Shown piece by piece: positions 20,956 to 32,900 of a stretch of 64,000 bases of DNA. A program made the translations under genes and the position numbers. This DNA comes from Aurantiochytrium sp. KH105 (Eukaryota; Sar; Bigyra; Thraustochytrida; Thraustochytriidae), in contig BGKB01000221.1 in NCBI GenBank assembly GCA_003116975.1, positions 1 through 64,000 of the forward strand, written 5' to 3'. Position 1 is the first letter of the stretch. Each line of letters begins with the position of its first letter. Under the pieces are notes generated by a model. The model had not been told where the DNA came from, searched no databases, and was given only the letters and a program-made list of their open reading frames with translations.

Positions 20956-21878
20956 GGTAGCCTGTTGAGACCTTTCGCTCTCGCTGCCAGTCCTTCACGT
21001 GTGCCTCAACGTGCCAGCTCGGCTAGATGCTCCTACTTGTGCGTCGTGCCTTCTCCTTAAAGAAAGTCAGACTGTCTGCTGACCTCTCCGGCCCCTTCTT
21101 CACGAGTCCAGGAACTGAGAGCGCCACTCGGTGTAAGACCGGCGGCAAGGAGTGGCCAGCGCAGGCGACCCTCGCGCCGGCGGGCCGTGCAGACGGCGCG
21201 CGGAGCGATTACAGCTCCTGCTGCTCGTCCAGCAGGCCGCTCGGGCAGCGCGGCACTCCTGGGAAATGAAATAATGAATGAATCGTGCGCGCATGAACAC
21301 ATTCATTTGCATGCTCGGACTCGAGAGGTAACGCAACGCACATGTGGCCGGCCACCTTTCTGGCTCTTAAAACAAAACAGATCACTCAGCAGTAGCCTAC
21401 AACGAATACTAGAAGGGTGTAAGGGAAGCATAAATAACGAGCAACTTACACCCTGTGATGTCAGTCAGACGCGCACACCATACTGGTCTTGAGTAAGCCT
21501 TGGTCACGGGTGTGGGCGGGGGTGCTCGAAACAGCTCGGTGGATCAGCTCACCGATACCGCAGTGATCCAGGCAACGCTGTCTCAATGAGCGGGCTCACA
21601 GTAAAGTCGAATTTTTGGGCGAGGAATACAAAGACGGAGACGCCAAGTTCAAAGTTCAAAGAGTCCAATCAAACTAACTTGACAGTGAGTTCCCGAAGTC
21701 GGGTCCGATAAGTCTCGCGGCACTGGCAGAATGACTTCGTAACGGCTATCTGCCGAGTCGTCACTGCAAAAAGCACGTGCAAGATACACAAGATAAATGA
21801 GCTTGGCGCAAAGCCGCGAGCTGGGCGCAGCGCACAGCGGCTGCGCGCGTAGCCATCACAGAGCAAGCGGACGAAACG
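20956..21878. other. Divergent promoter spacer
   Basis: About 920 bp between the 7TM-RGS (-) and ankyrin (+) genes. A perfect 7-bp inverted repeat with a 17-base loop lies at 21540-21570. No known RNA family was recognised, and frames here are short. Confidence 0.5.
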
Positions 21879-22868
21879 ATGCAGTTGAGCCGGGCGCACT
21901 CCGTCCGTGCGTCGATCCTGCCGGACCGCCCTGCTCTTCTCAAAGCAGACAACTCCAGAGGCAGCGCTCTTCGCGACGTGGACGACGTGAACGACGTGGA
22001 CGACGTGGACGACGTGGACGACGTGGACAGCGAGAGTCATAGTGGAAGCGAAGACGAGTCCGTGAATACAGGTCGTACGGGTCGTTCAAGGGACACTGAA
22101 ACAGAGAGCACTTGGCTCTGTGCTCTGTGCACGAAAACGAATTCTGTCAGCGTGAGCGCATGCGTTGTATGTAAGCGAGCGAGAGGCTTCATGCCAAGCA
22201 CAGCAACTTTGCCCTTCCACCCACCTTGCAAGACGGTGGTGGGTGCAAATCGTTTCTTGGACCGCAAACAAATAAAGGCGCTCCTCGAGGTTGGCGTGGA
22301 CCCCAACAGCGTGGACTCTGAAGGTTGGGCCGGTTTGCACTGGGCCGCAGCTCTGGGACGACTTGATCTTGCAGACTTATATTTGGAGCATGGGGCTGAC
22401 GTTAACGTACAGCGGCAAGACGGCTACGCGCCGCTCCACATAGCATGCGAAATCGGCGACGAAGAAACAACTCTTTATCTTTTGCAGCATGGCGCCAAGC
22501 CAGAGCTGCAAACACGGTACGACCAATTCACACCTCTTCATCTGGCGTGTCGCGAGGGTCACCGTCGATGTGTCGAGGCGTTGGGTCTTGCAGGTGCCAA
22601 TCTCAATGCGCAGAGTCCAGTATCAGGATTCACTCCGCTCATGGTTGCAGCGATCGGAGGCCATGAGGGTTGCGTCCTATCGCTTCTGCTTGTGTCGCGC
22701 GACACGCTTCGCATGTGTCAGAACTTGCCTCCGCTTGATGTAAATATTTGCGATAACGACGGCTTTGGAGCGCTTGACTTGGCCGTTCTTCGCGGACATG
22801 ACAATGTCATCGAGACGCTGCAGGTCCAGTTTGCCGCTTCCAACCTCTCGAACTTTACCTCCTCATGA
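21879..22868 (+). CDS. RanBP2-type zinc finger and ankyrin repeat protein
   Basis: A 329-aa protein. Residues 32-50 are repeats of Asp-Asp-Val encoded by a 9-bp minisatellite. Residues 79-98 form a RanBP2-type zinc finger: Trp79, then Cys81, Cys84, Cys95 and Cys98 with the C-x2-C-x10-C-x2-C spacing, a fold that binds ubiquitin or single-stranded RNA. About five ankyrin repeats follow from about residue 150 to the end, with clear consensus segments such as GWAGLHWAAALG, GYAPLHIACEIG, FTPLHLACREGH and FTPLMVAAIGGH. There is no enzyme domain, so it is probably an adaptor. It converges on eIF4E with a 459-bp gap. Earlier in-frame ATGs are not evident, so the first ATG was used. Confidence 0.85.
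   Translation: MQLSRAHSVRASILPDRPALLKADNSRGSALRDVDDVNDVDDVDDVDDVDSESHSGSEDESVNTGRTGRSRDTETESTWLCALCTKTNSVSVSACVVCKRARGFMPSTATLPFHPPCKTVVGANRFLDRKQIKALLEVGVDPNSVDSEGWAGLHWAAALGRLDLADLYLEHGADVNVQRQDGYAPLHIACEIGDEETTLYLLQHGAKPELQTRYDQFTPLHLACREGHRRCVEALGLAGANLNAQSPVSGFTPLMVAAIGGHEGCVLSLLLVSRDTLRMCQNLPPLDVNICDNDGFGALDLAVLRGHDNVIETLQVQFAASNLSNFTSS
21975..22030 (+). repeat. In-frame 9-bp minisatellite (GACGACGTG)
   Basis: About six copies of a 9-bp unit inside the ankyrin gene, with single-base variants. The unit length keeps the frame, so repeat number can vary without breaking the protein. Confidence 0.9.
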
Positions 22869-23327
22869 GACTTGGCCCAACAGCGCGCCCGTGCCATCTC
22901 TGCGTCTTTATTCAAAGTTTTAGATGTGATAAGACTGACTTTGCAGAGATCGTTTTTCTTTGATAATTTTACGATACTTTTCTAATTTCCTTTTTTATTT
23001 TTTGTGTGAGTGTGTGGTGGAGTTTCCCGGTAGTAATTTGATTTTCACTCTCGTTAAACACTTTTCCCAAACGAGGGCTAGCTAGCTACCAATGCGATTA
23101 TATCAAGGCAAGACACCGCAAAAAGAGGGAGCGAGTTGGGCCGACAAGCCAACCCGCAGCTTGTCTCGCAGCACATTAGCAGTTCTCTAGAAGATTTACC
23201 GCCCATCCCCCTTTTCCCTCCTCGGCCCCTCACTCGCTGGCTGGCTTGCTTGCTTGCTTGCTTGCTCGTGGCAGCGGTATGGGCAGGTCGCTCGTAAATT
23301 GTACACAGACGAGTCGGATCGGAACAT
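22869..23327. other. Convergent 3' spacer
   Basis: About 460 bp between the ankyrin gene and eIF4E stops. The left part is markedly T-rich; a TTGC run of about four units sits near 23245-23266. No gene was seen. Confidence 0.6.
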
Positions 23328-23984
23328 TTAGCCTCGGAAGGGGCGACCGCCAGGGCCACCGGATGGACCAGTGCTACCGCTGCGACCCTTGGGGGCGCCA
23401 GCGCCGTGAGTGTTCATCGCGACGTTGTGCTCCATGTATTCCTTGAGCAGGTTCGCTCCCAGGCATTTCTGCACTTGGGTGCGAAGGTGCTCCAGAACGT
23501 CCTTGTCCCGCGAGCGGAACCACATCTCCAGACGGTACGTGGGGCGGTTGCTCTTGCTCTTGTCCACAACGCGGACGCCGCAAATTTCGTCGCCGTTATC
23601 GATCGTCTCGCCCACGAGTCCGAGCAATAGTTTTTCCCACGCATTGTCGAGCTGCGCAGGGGCCATGGTCTGGCGGCAAAAGAACTCGCCGCCGTACATA
23701 TTGGCCTTGTCCTCCCACTCGGGCCTGATACCGCCCTTGAACATGCTGAAGCCGTCAATCTCCCTGTCGACGAACTTCTTGTGGCCAGACTGTGGCGTGT
23801 AGAATACCTCGCTGGGCTGCGGCAGGTTGTTCTTGAACCGCCAAAAGTCCTCGACGGTCTCGAACTCGCCGAGCTGGAACATCTTCGACCCATAGTCGCT
23901 CCCGGTCCCGCCCTTGCGGTGCTCCCAGAACGCCCACGTGTTCTGGAGCGGGTGGAGCCCCTTGGCCGCCAGTGCGTCCGCCAT
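23328..23984 (-). CDS. eIF4E family cap-binding protein, class II-like
   Basis: Translation-initiation factor 4E family, which binds the mRNA 5' cap. The start (MADALAAKGL) is followed directly by the conserved HPLQNTWAFW core. Numbering from it, Trp17, Trp20, Trp48 (VEDFW), Trp90 (RPEWEDKAN), Trp116 and Trp155 match conserved family tryptophans. The position of the cap-stacking Trp56 of mammalian eIF4E is Tyr31 here, by counting back from VEDFW without gaps. That aromatic swap is typical of class II/4EHP members, although the first Trp (Trp43 equivalent) is retained. An insertion of about 15 residues follows WRFKNNL, and the C-terminus is a Gly/Arg/Ser tail. Length is 218 aa. An ATG at 24149 would add 55 residues, mostly VRSF repeats read from a microsatellite, and is rejected. 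Confidence 0.92.
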   Translation of the reverse strand: MADALAAKGLHPLQNTWAFWEHRKGGTGSDYGSKMFQLGEFETVEDFWRFKNNLPQPSEVFYTPQSGHKKFVDREIDGFSMFKGGIRPEWEDKANMYGGEFFCRQTMAPAQLDNAWEKLLLGLVGETIDNGDEICGVRVVDKSKSNRPTYRLEMWFRSRDKDVLEHLRTQVQKCLGANLLKEYMEHNVAMNTHGAGAPKGRSGSTGPSGGPGGRPFRG

Positions 23985-24032
23985 CCTGCTCGCCTTTCCC
24001 TCCACAAACTCTCCCGCGCGCACGGGCGACCT

Positions 24033-24073
24033 AACGAACGAACGAACGAACGAACGAACGAACGAACGAACGA
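24033..24073. repeat. (CGAA)n microsatellite upstream of eIF4E
   Basis: About ten CGAA units beginning some 49 bp upstream of the eIF4E start codon, probably in its 5' leader. Confidence 0.95.
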
Positions 24074-24399
24074 CCACGCGGAGTCCTTGAGCACCGCCAC
24101 ACGTTCCCGCTCTGCCCCGCGCTTTCCCGCAAGCCCAGCCAGCGAGCAAGCAAGCAGCGCTCCCGCCGCAGGTCTCCTCGATCGATCGTGATCTGCGGCT
24201 CCGGAGAGGCCTCGCAAACCTAACCGCCGCCGCCGTCAGCCACTCGTGCGCGCGAACCTAACCGGGCCGCGGCCCGACCCTTAATCAAGCGGACCGGGAC
24301 CGGGCGTGGCTGGAAAGCGGGACCGAAGATGACCGTTCGGCGTCGCGAGCAGAAAGGAGGAGAAGGGGGGTGGGCTCTGCTCGAGTCGGGCTCTCGCGA

Positions 24400-24400
<1 letters not shown>

Positions 24401-24435
<35 letters not shown>

Positions 24436-24436
24436 T
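24401..24436. repeat. (GCGT)n microsatellite
   Basis: About nine GCGT units in the eIF4E/IFT56 divergent spacer. Confidence 0.95.
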
Positions 24437-24924
24437 ACGAGCGTGCGTTTGAGAGGAAGGAAAAGGAGAGGATGAGATGGAGAGGATTGGTTCGAGAGCT
24501 TGAAGAGCGGCTTGAAAGTGAGTTGCGTGAGGAGAAATAGAGGCGGAAAGCGGAGGAGGACTGATACGTGAGCGCAGCAACCTGGAAACAAATGAGTCAC
24601 TGGCATGTCGATGAATAGACTAATGGAATTATGATAATTGACAATTAAGGAACCAACCAACGTGTAAAACAAAAAAGAAACTGTTGCCATTGTGAGGAAA
24701 CGATAACCTGGGCAGAACTTCTCGCTCAGGTCTCCGGGTTTCCGTGCAAAGTCTTCGTCTCCACCAAGAGAGACAGACTGTCTCTCTCTCTCTCTATTTC
24801 TCTATCTCTCTCCTCTCCGCGTACGTGCGACGGAAAGGTCAGAGGAGCAAACGCGCAGGCTGGGCGGGTGACGACGAAGCTTGCAGACGTAGCGAGGGCA
24901 CAGTTTTCCTGAAACCAAGACACA

Positions 24925-26610
24925 ATGCTTCTCAACGCAACGAAGCCTGGCCATCTCTCCGGCGGCGCGGCGAGGTTTGGGTCCCGTGCCGCGAAGAAAA
25001 ACAAAGCGCGCAGGCCGCAGCGCGAAGAGTATGTCAAGTCGCGAGACTACACCGGTGCTATTGCGCTCTTGGAGTTCAATCAGCATGCCGACGACTTCGA
25101 TGCTGAAAGCTGCATGTGGCTTGGGTATTGCGCGGCACACCTTGGGGACTACAAAAAGGCCTTGGAGGCCTTCCAGGACCTTCAGAGGCTTGGCGACACC
25201 GGCAAAGAGGTCCACCTGTACCTTGCCATCTGCATGTATTTTTTGCAAATGTACGACGAGGCTGAGGAAGAGGCTCTGCAAGGACCCACGTGCGGACTGC
25301 AGAACCGACTTCTCTTTCACATTGCGCACAAGCAGAATGACGAAAACAAACTCATGGTCTACCACCAAAAGCTTTCCGACACAAAGGAGGATCAGCTCAG
25401 TCTCGCCGCCATCCACTATCTACGCAACCACTACCAAGAGGCCACCGATATCTACAAACAGCTCTTGCTGCAGCACCGTGATGATCTCGCACTCAATGTC
25501 TACGTAGCAATGTGCTACTACAAGCTCGACTACTATGATGTCTCGCTCGAAATTCTTGCCGTGTATCTGCAAAGCCATCCGGATAGTGTCATCGCCATCA
25601 ACCTCAAAGCATGCAACCACTTTCGGCTGTACAACGGCAAGGCTGCTGAGGCCGAGCTCAAGGCCCTCAACGAACAAGGTCACTCCCTGCACGACAACGA
25701 TCTCATCCGCCACAACCTCGTCGTCTTTCGCAACGGTGAAAATGCCCTCAAAGTACTCCCGGCGCTTGTTGACTTTCTGCCGGAAGCGCGTCTCAATCTC
25801 GTCATCTATCACCTTCGCAACGACGACATCGAGGAGGCTTTTGAGCTAATGAAAGATATCGAGCCCGGAACGCCCCAAGAGTATATTCTCAAGGGTGTCG
25901 TTAATGCTGCAGTTGGTCAGGCCAAAGGTTCGCGCGAGCATCTCAAAATGGCGCAACAGTTTTTCCAACTTGTGGGGGCCAGCGCCTCCGAGTGCGACAC
26001 CATCCCCGGTCGCCAGTGCATGGCCAGCTGCTTCTTCCTTCTCAAGCAATTCGAGGATGTCAACATTTACCTCAACTCTATCAAGGCGTACCTCTACAAC
26101 GACGATGACTTCAACTACAACTACGGTATCTCGCTGACCAATACGGGTCAGTACCGCGAGGCCGAAGAAACCCTTCAGCTTGTTCAGGACGAAAAGATTC
26201 GATGCTCGTTCGAGTTCCTCTCGCATCTCGCCCGCGCTCAGATCCGCGGCTGCGGCCGTGCCGAGCAGGCCTGGGAACTTTATTTGAAGATGGAGACCAG
26301 CACGGATTCCTTTGCTCTGCTCGAGCTCATTGCAAACGACTGCTACAAAGTCGGCGAGTTTTACTTTGCAGCAAAGGCCGCCTCGACGCTCTTTCGTCTC
26401 GAGGGGGACGCCCACACCATGTGGTGGGAAGCGCTTCGCGGTGCAGCGTGCGGCGTGTTGGCCAAGGTAGTTGCCGGAGAATACGAGCCCAAGCTTCTTG
26501 GCGAGGTTGTCAAGATGCTCAAGAACATCTCCAACCCTCAGGTCGAGTACATTGTTCGTGTCATTAACAAGTACGCCAAGGAGAACCGTATCGATCTCAC
26601 CTGCAGCTAG
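24925..26610 (+). CDS. IFT56: Intraflagellar transport protein 56 (TTC26/DYF-13)
   Basis: A 561-aa tetratricopeptide protein whose length and sequence fit IFT56 (animal TTC26 is about 554 aa). It is a subunit of IFT complex B, carrying motility proteins into cilia. Diagnostic stretches are the basic N-terminus followed by [19 protein letters not shown], then [40 protein letters not shown] and the run [23 protein letters not shown] pairs continue to about residue 530. There is no membrane segment. Its presence implies the organism builds flagella, as thraustochytrid zoospores do. It converges on the giant ATPase-domain gene with a 318-bp gap. Confidence 0.95.
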   Translation: MLLNATKPGHLSGGAARFGSRAAKKNKARRPQREEYVKSRDYTGAIALLEFNQHADDFDAESCMWLGYCAAHLGDYKKALEAFQDLQRLGDTGKEVHLYLAICMYFLQMYDEAEEEALQGPTCGLQNRLLFHIAHKQNDENKLMVYHQKLSDTKEDQLSLAAIHYLRNHYQEATDIYKQLLLQHRDDLALNVYVAMCYYKLDYYDVSLEILAVYLQSHPDSVIAINLKACNHFRLYNGKAAEAELKALNEQGHSLHDNDLIRHNLVVFRNGENALKVLPALVDFLPEARLNLVIYHLRNDDIEEAFELMKDIEPGTPQEYILKGVVNAAVGQAKGSREHLKMAQQFFQLVGASASECDTIPGRQCMASCFFLLKQFEDVNIYLNSIKAYLYNDDDFNYNYGISLTNTGQYREAEETLQLVQDEKIRCSFEFLSHLARAQIRGCGRAEQAWELYLKMETSTDSFALLELIANDCYKVGEFYFAAKAASTLFRLEGDAHTMWWEALRGAACGVLAKVVAGEYEPKLLGEVVKMLKNISNPQVEYIVRVINKYAKENRIDLTCS

Positions 26611-26928
26611 ATGCCTTCGTATACAATCAAAGCTTTTCTAAAGAATTGTCCCTCTTTCGATTCTTATACTTTCCAGGAAGAAAAGAGGGAGGAAGGGGGG
26701 AAAGTATACGTACTCACGTTCTTTTGGTCTAGTGGGCAAGTGATAAGTGAGCGTATGTCGAAATATGAGGTAAGAGTATGTTCCGCAACCAAATGAATTG
26801 AAGAGGATGTGCAGACGTACGCACAAAAACCTTTTCTCTCCTCTCTCTCTCACTCTCGCTCGCTCGCTCGCTCACTCACTGTCGACACACCATTTTGCAA
26901 AACCAAAACTAAAATAATGCATGTTCCT
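26611..26928. other. Convergent 3' spacer
   Basis: AT-richer gap between two stops, with a short TCGC/TCAC run near 26855-26880. Nothing else was recognised. Confidence 0.6.
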
Positions 26929-29900
26929 CTACTCAAGACCACGGGGCATCTCCTGTAGATTGATTGCTTGGCGCACGTTATCCAGATGCGCAGAAAGCGA
27001 TTCGACAAAAGTTGTCAGGTACATCATCATCCAATGGGAAAATTCCGCATCGTGATCCCCCTTGTGGTTGTGCGCAAGCTCATGGCCGAAGACGCCGAAC
27101 CAGTCGATCACGGCCGCTGGGGGCAGCACAAAGCGCGGCTGCATATCTGAGCCTACCAGCGTGTGAACGTCCCATTGCGAGACTTCTAATTGCCTCAAAA
27201 AGACATAGAAATTGAAATACAGCGCCCCGCCACGGTTAAATGCTGCAGTTTGACCCTCGAAATGATAGTACAAGTGGCAAATCGATGCACTCCGCAAGCC
27301 GAATACATGCTTTGAAATCCCCAAGAGCAGCTGCGCAAATGCAGTTGCCTCTACACTCCGCAATTGATAAATCTTTGGGTCCCCAGCGCCATTCTCGACG
27401 TAGCAGTCCATGCCTGCAAACTGTATTGGCACGCGTACGAGATTGTGCTCGTGAAGGTCGTCCAGCATCGGCGCCATTACGCGCTGTCCTGCCTCCGACT
27501 GAATTACGGGCGCTCCACCTCCAGGACTGCATCGATTCAGTCCCGATTGCAAGGCTTGCATGCGAAAGTCCCGATTCACTAGAGGGTCGGCCTGGCCCGA
27601 ACCCCCTCCCGGCTGCAGTTGCTGTTGTTGTGCACCTTGCGCCTGCGCCTGCGCCCTAGTTTGAGCCTGAGCTTGCGCGTTACCACTTGCAGAACCGCCA
27701 GTAGTTCCTGATTCCGAGTTGGGTGAGGACATCATGGATTGCAGCGTTTTAGCATCGATGCCTGATGCCGCGGCTGCCTTGGCTAAACTTGCAGCGTTGG
27801 CGGCATTGGCCTTTGGCATGACCGATGAGAGCAAACCGCGAAGCGATCGGCGTTTCTGCAACGCTGCAGGCGGCGAAGGCCCTGACGGCGTTGGCGGCGC
27901 AGGTGTTGGTGCTGGCGTGGTGACTTGCTTTGGAGCGGCAGCCGACTCTGCGCCAGTCCCAGTCTTTGCGCCTTCAGACGTCGCCGAAGTCAGGTTTTCC
28001 TTTTTGGACAAAGGTGTCTTGCTGTCCGCAGCAGACCCATTCTCGAGATTTGAAGACTTTGCAGCTTGGGATTCAGCAGCAGTGGGAGCAGCAGCAGGAG
28101 CAGCAGCGGAAACTGCCGAAGATGAGATACCGGCCGCAGCTTGCGTCGCAGCAGCCGCGGCAGCAGCAACTGCGATGGCTGGATTATTCATCTTTCGCGC
28201 CACAGGAAAGCCTTGGTCACGCAACTGCTGGTCAGAGCTTTGGAGAATTGTACTCCAAAGAAGCTTGTCATTGAGCGTGCTTTTTCCCAGCAGGACGTCG
28301 CAGAGCTCCGCAGCGCATTCAGAAACCGAAGTCTTCGAGGTTACCAACAGCATTCGTCCACGACTACCATTCACCGCGTACGCTGTGCAGGATATCATTT
28401 TCTGCACATTATCGAGCATCAACGAACGCGCGATCCGCGGCACCTCGTACACAAAATGCTTGCTCTGGGTGTTGAATACCGAAAGCCATTTGTCCGCATC
28501 AGAAGTAAAGTCAGACCTGCGTCGCTTGAAGAAAAACAGCTGCACACGCCGTCTGATCTTGCTCTCAAGCTCTTGCGTAGTTTGCGTTACAGAGTACGGC
28601 GTACTGAATTGCGTTCGCACTGCGACCGCAGACGACAGCGTCTGGCTTCCGAGCTTGTGGTATAGAGCTTCGAAAATGTCCTCGGGAGGCGCCACGAGCG
28701 GGTCAAAGATGCGATACATTACCGCGTGATCATTAATGTAGATCCGCCTCGGCGACTCCAAGTGGTACGTCACGCACTCCGTCTCACTTTCGATGATTTC
28801 TTCCTCACTTGGATTGCTTGACGGCTCGGAAAGGTCCATCTTCGAGTCTACACTTCGAACGCCAAGGAGACACTTTGCGCGCGACATGCGTCGCAAGGTA
28901 GAGGAGGAGATGGAAGCAAGCTCCACAGCGAGTACGCGCAGGACTTGGAGGTAACCGTCGGTGCCCACACGCTCGAGATGGCGTGCAGCCTGATCGCTAT
29001 CAGACAAGAGGCTTGCCAATTCGTCCACGGTTGGCTCGTCCCGGACCCCGACAGCACGCAGAAACATGTTCGCCGCATCGGATTCGTAGCGGACATAGGG
29101 AAAAAGGCCTTCGTACTTGCCCCGTGCCTGTGCGCGCGGACGAAAGTAGATTGTGCCTGGTGCCACATAGCGAAAACTATCGGCAGTGGCTTGGTCCGTG
29201 TCACTGGATAGCGGCACAATGGCCCGCTTACTAAGCTCGTGAAGATGAGATCTCTGCATGGATGGCAAAAGACCGGCAACAAAGGCAAAGACGTCTGATG
29301 CCCGCTGAGGATCAGGTGGCGAGCGAGCAAGCGCCTGTGCAATTTCTTCTGAAGATGGATTCTCGCGCACACCAAGCAATCGCGCATACTTGATGGGCAA
29401 AAGGTTCTCATCCACGCATGGAGACGAAAGAAGCGCAACGCTTTGGTTGGTAAAGCATCGAAGCGGGTGGTAGAGCTTGCCATCCGTGCAGGGGACAAAG
29501 GCAACACGCACGCGTGTCGTGTACACGTTTCGAAACTCCTCAAAGTGCCTCACCAGGTACCAAAGCGCAGCTTGGCGAACTTCCTTATCTTGAATTGACG
29601 CTGCCCGCGTAAGCACGACGTCCAGGTCAGGATGCGCGCGAACACCAAGGTCTTTGAGCAAAAGCTGGGTGGCGTTACCGATTTTTTCGGCGTTTACGTC
29701 GAAAAAGGTACGCTGCGGACGACCTTGTTTCGCCTCGCTGTTGTCAGTGCCTTGTTCTTGACCTTGGCTTTGACCCTGCACTTGCGACAGACCAAAGGGG
29801 AGCCCCTCCTCAACAATAGCATACACCATCGGCACCTGAAGAGCTGCAATTTCTTTGGAAGCAAAGTGTAGGGTGGAACCACTAAAGGATTGCAGTGAAG

Positions 29901-32900
29901 GATGCGCACTTCCGTCGGCGCGGATCTCTACTTTGGGGAGAAAACACATTTTCCGCAGGCGCTTCATCTCGCTGTCATCGAGCTTGCCGCGCATCGACGC
30001 AATGTAGTGCAGAATTTCCTGGCGGTTCCAGCCCAATAAACCCTTGTTGAATTCCTCGAAAACGAAGGCGAGGTCAACATGCTGCTTCACTCCCAACATC
30101 TTGAGCAGGCGAATTACGGCAGCATCTCTCGGGACAGCGTCGTTCACGTGAAAGGTACCGTCTTCAAGCGCCTCACAGAGCGCAGCCACAGGGAGTGCCG
30201 AAAAGCCACCGGTGGCCTCAGCGCCGAGATAGGTCTTTGACGGGCGCATGAGCTGCCGCGAGCGTACTGGCATGCACTCGGCTTCCATGAGGGATGAAAC
30301 AACGATGGTGTCGTCCCCATTCCGAATTTCGTTGTTGTACAGCGCAAAGGCGACAACTCGCAAAACGTTAGAAACGATGGCCAGGTTTTCTAGGCTGACC
30401 TTTTCGATTGAGCCCGCATCGCTTACGTTTGCGTCGTCCATGGTACTGCTTTCCAGAGGGGCCTTACGTGCTGTCTCGATGCAAGTCGCGCTCCAGTCTG
30501 ACCAGGCAAGAGGTTTCAGCCATTGCGCAAGGACGCCGGAACGCAAGTCTGCGTCCTTGAATTCTTGCGAAATTGTAACGGGAAGAACGTTGCGCTTGGC
30601 CCTTGACGAGGCCCAGAAGGAGGCCTCTAGTCTTGCTGGCATTCCTTTTTCGCTAGACGAGTTGATGCGCTTGAGAAGCGTTGCACCCACGTAGAGTGAA
30701 AAGGATGACAACTTCGTGCCGTCATCCATGCGTGCGAGCTGCAAGAGCTTGGCATTTGGTACCGAGGTGGCCGTCTGAACTTGCGAGAGCGAGCTGATGA
30801 CTTCTGCAGGACTAATGAGCGAAACTTGCTGGCAGCGAGAACACTCGAGTAAAACACGTACATTTTCAGCCACGCCGCCGGTGAGACTGGCCGTGACGCG
30901 ACTAAAAAAACCTTGCGATCGCTCAGCTTCTTGTTGGCGACGAATCTCGCGCTTAAGCGATTCGACGGTGACAGCGATGCGGTTTCCGCACCAGTCGCAG
31001 AAGCACGTCACTCGATCAGCAGCAGCTTCCTCGCGGAGCTGACGCAGCGTCTGCTCACGCGCGAGAAGCCAGCGTAGCAGTTTGATGACTTCTGCATCGT
31101 CTTGCAGACTCCGAGCTTGCAATTCCAGTGCAAGATCACGGACATCAAGTTCCCGAAGAAGACGCCGGCGCTGAAGTTCTTGAACAAAGCGCTTGCACAA
31201 AGTAGCGAGAGACTCCTTTGTCGGCGCGTCCGTCTTTCTAGAATTCTGCGCTGCAGACCCGCCCTCCGAGGCCTCACTGCCCATAAAGGACGAAAAAAAT
31301 CCGAGCGCGGACTTCGCCTGCTTGGCCAAGACATCGGCGACAGAAGATCGCGCGTTGGACGACTGTGCCTCGTCTCCGTGCCCAGGAAGTTCGGAGGGGA
31401 GATCTACAATTGAAGCGGCCTTGTATACGATCTCGTGGAGACCTGTGCGGTCTTTGATGCGCGCATGAGTAGCCCTTCGAAGTCCAGTCGTGGTCCACAC
31501 TGGTGGCGCCTCGCTCATCGCGTTGTAAAATCCGGCAAGCACAATGTCACCAACCTGTTGAACCGGCGTGGTCTCCTTCATGGCAAAGGTTCCCATTGCG
31601 GAGAGAACGTCGATGCGCCGTTTCTGGGTAAGGTCAAGAGCTGAGCCATTGGTTTGGTTCTGCACAGCGTGGTCATCATCGTAAGCGCGAAAGAGTGACT
31701 CGAGTTTTCCGTGACGCAAAGCATTCGTTGACCCCGCTCCACTTGCAGCTCCTGCGGGTGACCCGGACGATGAGGCGGCGCTGGGACTGCCACGGGCAAA
31801 TGCCGTGCTATCCTGCTTCGATCCAGTCTCCGGTGTGGCAGCAGCCGACCCCAGGTCTTTTGCTTGGTAGCACAAGTGCTCAAAGGTGAGACGCTGCAGA
31901 AAACCAGTTGCCCAAAGAAGAGCGCGGTTCCATGTCGCAAGCGTAATATCCGACAGATCCATCGAGTTTCGTTCCATGGTGGGCATAAAGGGAGCATTGC
32001 AGTGGCACTTGGAGCCTGTTGTTTGTTGCGTGATGCCAGAGCCAATGAAAAAATGACCTCCTCGTGCAGAAGCTGGAGAAAAGGACTCGAGAGCCTTCCA
32101 GGATGCCGCAGTTGCCGAGACCTGGAGGGCCTTGCCTGCGTCAAAGATGAGCTGAACGCCCACCTTGCGCGGGGGATTCTTCTTTGTGACGCGAAACATG
32201 GCAGCGCGGAATTTCTCATCAACGTGGACAGAAAATGAGGAGAGCACGCGCATCATTTCCACGACAATCGGTTTGGGACGGTCATGGTGCTGAATCGCAT
32301 ATCGAAGGGGTTCGGTCCGTGCGTCCTGGTAGTGAAACATGCTGCCCTGTGGCATTCGTGCCTGCGCGTCCGCTTTCATGGGAACGATGCTTTGCGAACT
32401 CTCACGACCCACTGACAAGGCAAGTCTTCCGTCATAGTAAACCTCGACGAGCTCGAGCGTCGTCGTAAAAGTAAGACAGCGGACGAGAAAATCGGCCATT
32501 TCCTTTGGCGAGGGCAATTTGGGACGAGGCGGGTCGTCTCGGACTGGCAGATCAAAGATTGTCCAGTTCTTTTCGACCATGTCAAACAGTACCTTGTCTT
32601 CCTCACAATCGTCGACCCGCGCTGCCGGCGGCGCGCCATGCGTGACAAAAAGGGCATCCTTTTTCCAGTGAAAGGAGAGAGCTTTGGCTCCTGATAGCAC
32701 GGTTGGTTCATCCGAAAGACTGAACACGGAATAGAACCCAACGCCAAAGAAACCAACCTTGGTTTCATCTGGGTTTCCGTCAGCAATGCTTTTAATCCGC
32801 TTCCAGTCCTCGTCCCGGAAGACCATGCCATTGTTGCACAAACGGAGACCCGTAAAGCTAAGTTCTTCTTCCGATTTGGGCCTACGACGTGTCTGGGCCG

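Larger units (their letters stand above)
23985..24924. other. Divergent promoter spacer
   Basis: About 940 bp between eIF4E (-) and IFT56 (+). It contains (CGAA)n at 24033-24073, (GCGT)n at 24401-24436 and a CT-rich run near 24778-24815. No gene or RNA was seen. Confidence 0.55.

Noticed and set aside
21500..21620. Possible SRP, RNase P or spliceosomal RNA
   Set aside because: None of the signature sequences of these RNAs was found; only a simple hairpin is visible.
23985..24149. N-terminal extension of eIF4E with VRSF repeats
   Set aside because: Encoded by the CGAA microsatellite; the internal ATG gives the family's normal start.
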